Assembly (NCBI GenBank): GCA_028572035.1
Contig: JAPVWE010000067.1
Coordinates: 1-6,914, forward strand
Source: Desulfobacteraceae bacterium
GTDB lineage: Bacteria; Desulfobacterota; DSM-4660; Desulfatiglandales; B25-G16
DNA: 6,914 nt
Direction: 5' to 3'
A model generated the notes under the pieces. The model saw nothing but the letters and a program-made list of their open reading frames with translations, was not told where the DNA came from and ran no database searches. The position numbers and the translations under genes are program-made. Numbering within the stretch: position 1 is the stretch's first letter; each line of letters starts with the position of its first letter. Positions 5,734-6,914 of this stretch are shown here, in pieces.

Positions 5734-5738
5734 CTCCT
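5734..5738 (-). promoter_or_regulatory. Shine-Dalgarno deciding the lipoprotein start
   Basis: Read on the - strand, AGGAG (5738 to 5734) lies eight bases before the ATG at 5725. The upstream in-frame GTG (5734-5732) overlaps this site and cannot use it, so the shorter start is preferred. Confidence 0.7.
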
Positions 5739-5809
5739 AATATTATTGACCTCTGCCGAAAGTTGCTTTTATAAGATCCAATAGCCTTGTTAAGCTTACT
5801 TCACGGTGT

Positions 5810-5829
5810 ATCTCCTGACTATAGGAGAT
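5810..5829. other. Perfect 7-bp inverted repeat between HD-GYP and lipoprotein genes
   Basis: ATCTCCT (5810-5816) pairs with AGGAGAT (5823-5829) around a six-base spacer. It begins 35 bases after the HD-GYP stop in transcription direction and lies about 70 bases upstream of the lipoprotein Shine-Dalgarno sequence. There is no U-run after it on the - strand, so it is not a typical intrinsic terminator. It could be an operator, a processing hairpin or a weak terminator. Confidence 0.4.
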
Positions 5830-5864
5830 TTCAAAACTAAGTCGCTGTCCGTAGCACCCTGAGA

Positions 5865-6914
5865 TCACGTTATGACCTCCAGAAAGGCCTGTACTACCTT
5901 CGGATCGAACTGTGTGCTGCTTTCCTGTTTGATAATCTCAAGTGTGCGCTTCAGCTCCATTCCTTTGCGGTAGGGCCGATCTGAGATGAGGGCATCAAAG
6001 ACGTCCGCCACGGCTAAGATGCGGGCACCTAAACTTATGTCTTCCCTGGCAAGTCCGTCAGGGTAACCCTTACCGTTTAACCACTCGTGATGCTGTAAAA
6101 CCATAGGTACCACGTGAGCATACGCAGCGATGGGTTCCAGGATGCGCCCTCCCTTGCGTGGGTGCTCCTGTATCATCTGGCGTTCTTCGTCGGATAGCTT
6201 TCCTGGTTTATCGAGTATCCTGGCTGGTATCCCAATTTTGCCGATGTCATGGAGCAGCCCCCCTCGATGCAAATCTTCCAGCTCGCTGTCAGAAAGTCCC
6301 AAAGCCTTGCCGATCTTTAAAGCATTTTCCGTCACCCTCTCAGAGTGGCCCGCAGTCCAAGGAGATTTTGCATCGACAGCCCGTGCAAGGGCGGTCAAAG
6401 TGCCCCAGTTAAGCAGGTCTAACTCTTCGATGAGTTGTGCATTTGACAGGGCCACTGCAACCTGATCAGCCAGCTGACGCGCTTGGTGCAGGTCTTCCTG
6501 ATCGGGTGCGGATGAATCGAGGGAACCCAGAGCGATGATTCCCGCCAGGTTCTGTTTGATGAAAAGGGGAAGGACCTGCAGTGAGTTAATTCCGTTCCTT
6601 GCAAGGGGAGCAAGAAAGGGTGGAAGATCTTTGTCCGCATTTATTGATACTATTTCCCGGTTATCAATGAGTTTCTCCACCTCTTCGGGCGTAATTTCAA
6701 TGTTGTCATCGAGTTTCGCAACACCCGATTCGTGACCGCCGATATACGTGCGCGCGGGATTCTTACCTTGAGAATCGAGCAGGGTAACACTGATGAAGTC
6801 ATAGCTGAACAACTCGTGCATACGAGCGATCACCGTGCCAACGATTTTCTCGGTGTCTAAGGCCGAGAGGATGGCCCGGTCGATCTCTGCCATCGTGGTC
6901 AAGGCGTTAAACTG
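5865..6914 (-). CDS. GAF/HD-GYP cyclic di-GMP phosphodiesterase, 5' end outside the window
   Basis: This is a likely signalling enzyme that hydrolyses cyclic di-GMP. Numbered from a TTG at 6902, residues about 10-157 form a GAF sensor domain (IDRAILSALDTEKIVGTVIARM, FSYDFISVTLLD, LPLFIKQNLAGIIALGS). Residues about 165-345 form the HD-GYP domain. Its key residues are present: His186 in AGHSERV, His218-Asp219 in LLHDIGKIGIP, Lys222, His247 in EHPRKGG, His271-His272 and the signature HHEWLNGKGYPDGL, Asp300 in VADVFDAL, and DRPYR. The metal site therefore looks intact and the enzyme probably active. The frame stays open to the window edge (codons for Q-F-N-A precede the TTG), and the text reads like the middle of a linker helix. 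The real start, probably with PAS, response-receiver or membrane sensor domains, is therefore most likely to the right. The TTG at 6902 is not a convincing start. The next gene in the same direction is the lipoprotein, about 140 bases away. Confidence 0.93.
   Translation of the reverse strand, partial: QFNALTTMAEIDRAILSALDTEKIVGTVIARMHELFSYDFISVTLLDSQGKNPARTYIGGHESGVAKLDDNIEITPEEVEKLIDNREIVSINADKDLPPFLAPLARNGINSLQVLPLFIKQNLAGIIALGSLDSSAPDQEDLHQARQLADQVAVALSNAQLIEELDLLNWGTLTALARAVDAKSPWTAGHSERVTENALKIGKALGLSDSELEDLHRGGLLHDIGKIGIPARILDKPGKLSDEERQMIQEHPRKGGRILEPIAAYAHVVPMVLQHHEWLNGKGYPDGLAREDISLGARILAVADVFDALISDRPYRKGMELKRTLEIIKQESSTQFDPKVVQAFLEVIT

Noticed and set aside
5760..5800. A sigma-70 promoter for the lipoprotein using TATAAA (- strand, around 5770)
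   Set aside because: The -10-like hexamer is good, but the nearest -35-like TTAACA is only 14 bases away, so the pair does not make a convincing promoter.
6130..6735. Several + strand open frames opposite the HD-GYP gene
   Set aside because: They are antisense to strongly conserved HD-GYP and GAF motifs, and their products are low-complexity Ser/Arg/Pro-rich sequences with no recognisable domain.

Overview
The window reads as a conserved bacterial translation operon on the + strand (rplT-pheS-pheT, followed by a small MerR-type regulator) that meets a convergent block of three - strand envelope and signalling genes. The L20, PheS and PheT sequences are typical bacterial forms. The two-membrane-segment HAMP protein, the GAF/HD-GYP protein, the MerR gene behind pheT and the GTCATTGCGAG-type intergenic palindrome together suggest a Gram-negative anaerobe of the Desulfobacterota (deltaproteobacterial) kind. 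This assignment is an inference from gene style and context; no rRNA or other decisive marker is present.

Layout. At 17-361 is rplT (ribosomal protein L20), whose stop overlaps the possible GTG start of pheS (358-1392). An unusually long 91-base spacer with two kinds of short repeat separates pheS from pheT (1484-3904). The 272-base gap 3905-4176 holds two more clusters of a TTTAGNNCAC / TTANNAC repeat and, between them, a palindromic MITE-like element (3962-4091) bracketed by a perfect 15-bp direct repeat. A 107-residue MerR-like HTH protein follows (4177-4500). The convergent gap 4501-4579 is GC-richer and starts with a GTAAGCG sequence that may be a relic IS66-type end.

On the - strand, in transcription order, lie the 3' part of a GAF/HD-GYP protein that runs off the right edge (5865-6914), a small predicted lipoprotein of unknown function (5330-5725), and an inner-membrane HAMP protein with no recognisable output domain (4580-5206).

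How the genes work together. L20 is a 50S assembly protein. PheS and PheT form the alpha2beta2 phenylalanyl-tRNA synthetase. The MerR protein is a likely DNA-binding regulator of unknown target. The HD-GYP protein probably hydrolyses cyclic di-GMP in response to a ligand or partner sensed by its GAF and unseen N-terminal part. The lipoprotein and HAMP protein may belong to the same signalling or envelope neighbourhood, but the roughly 120-140-base gaps give no proof of an operon.

I see no clear new defence, mobile or biosynthetic system. The most unusual material is intergenic: the modular repeats directly in front of start codons that lack a Shine-Dalgarno sequence, and the palindromic element with its long direct repeat.
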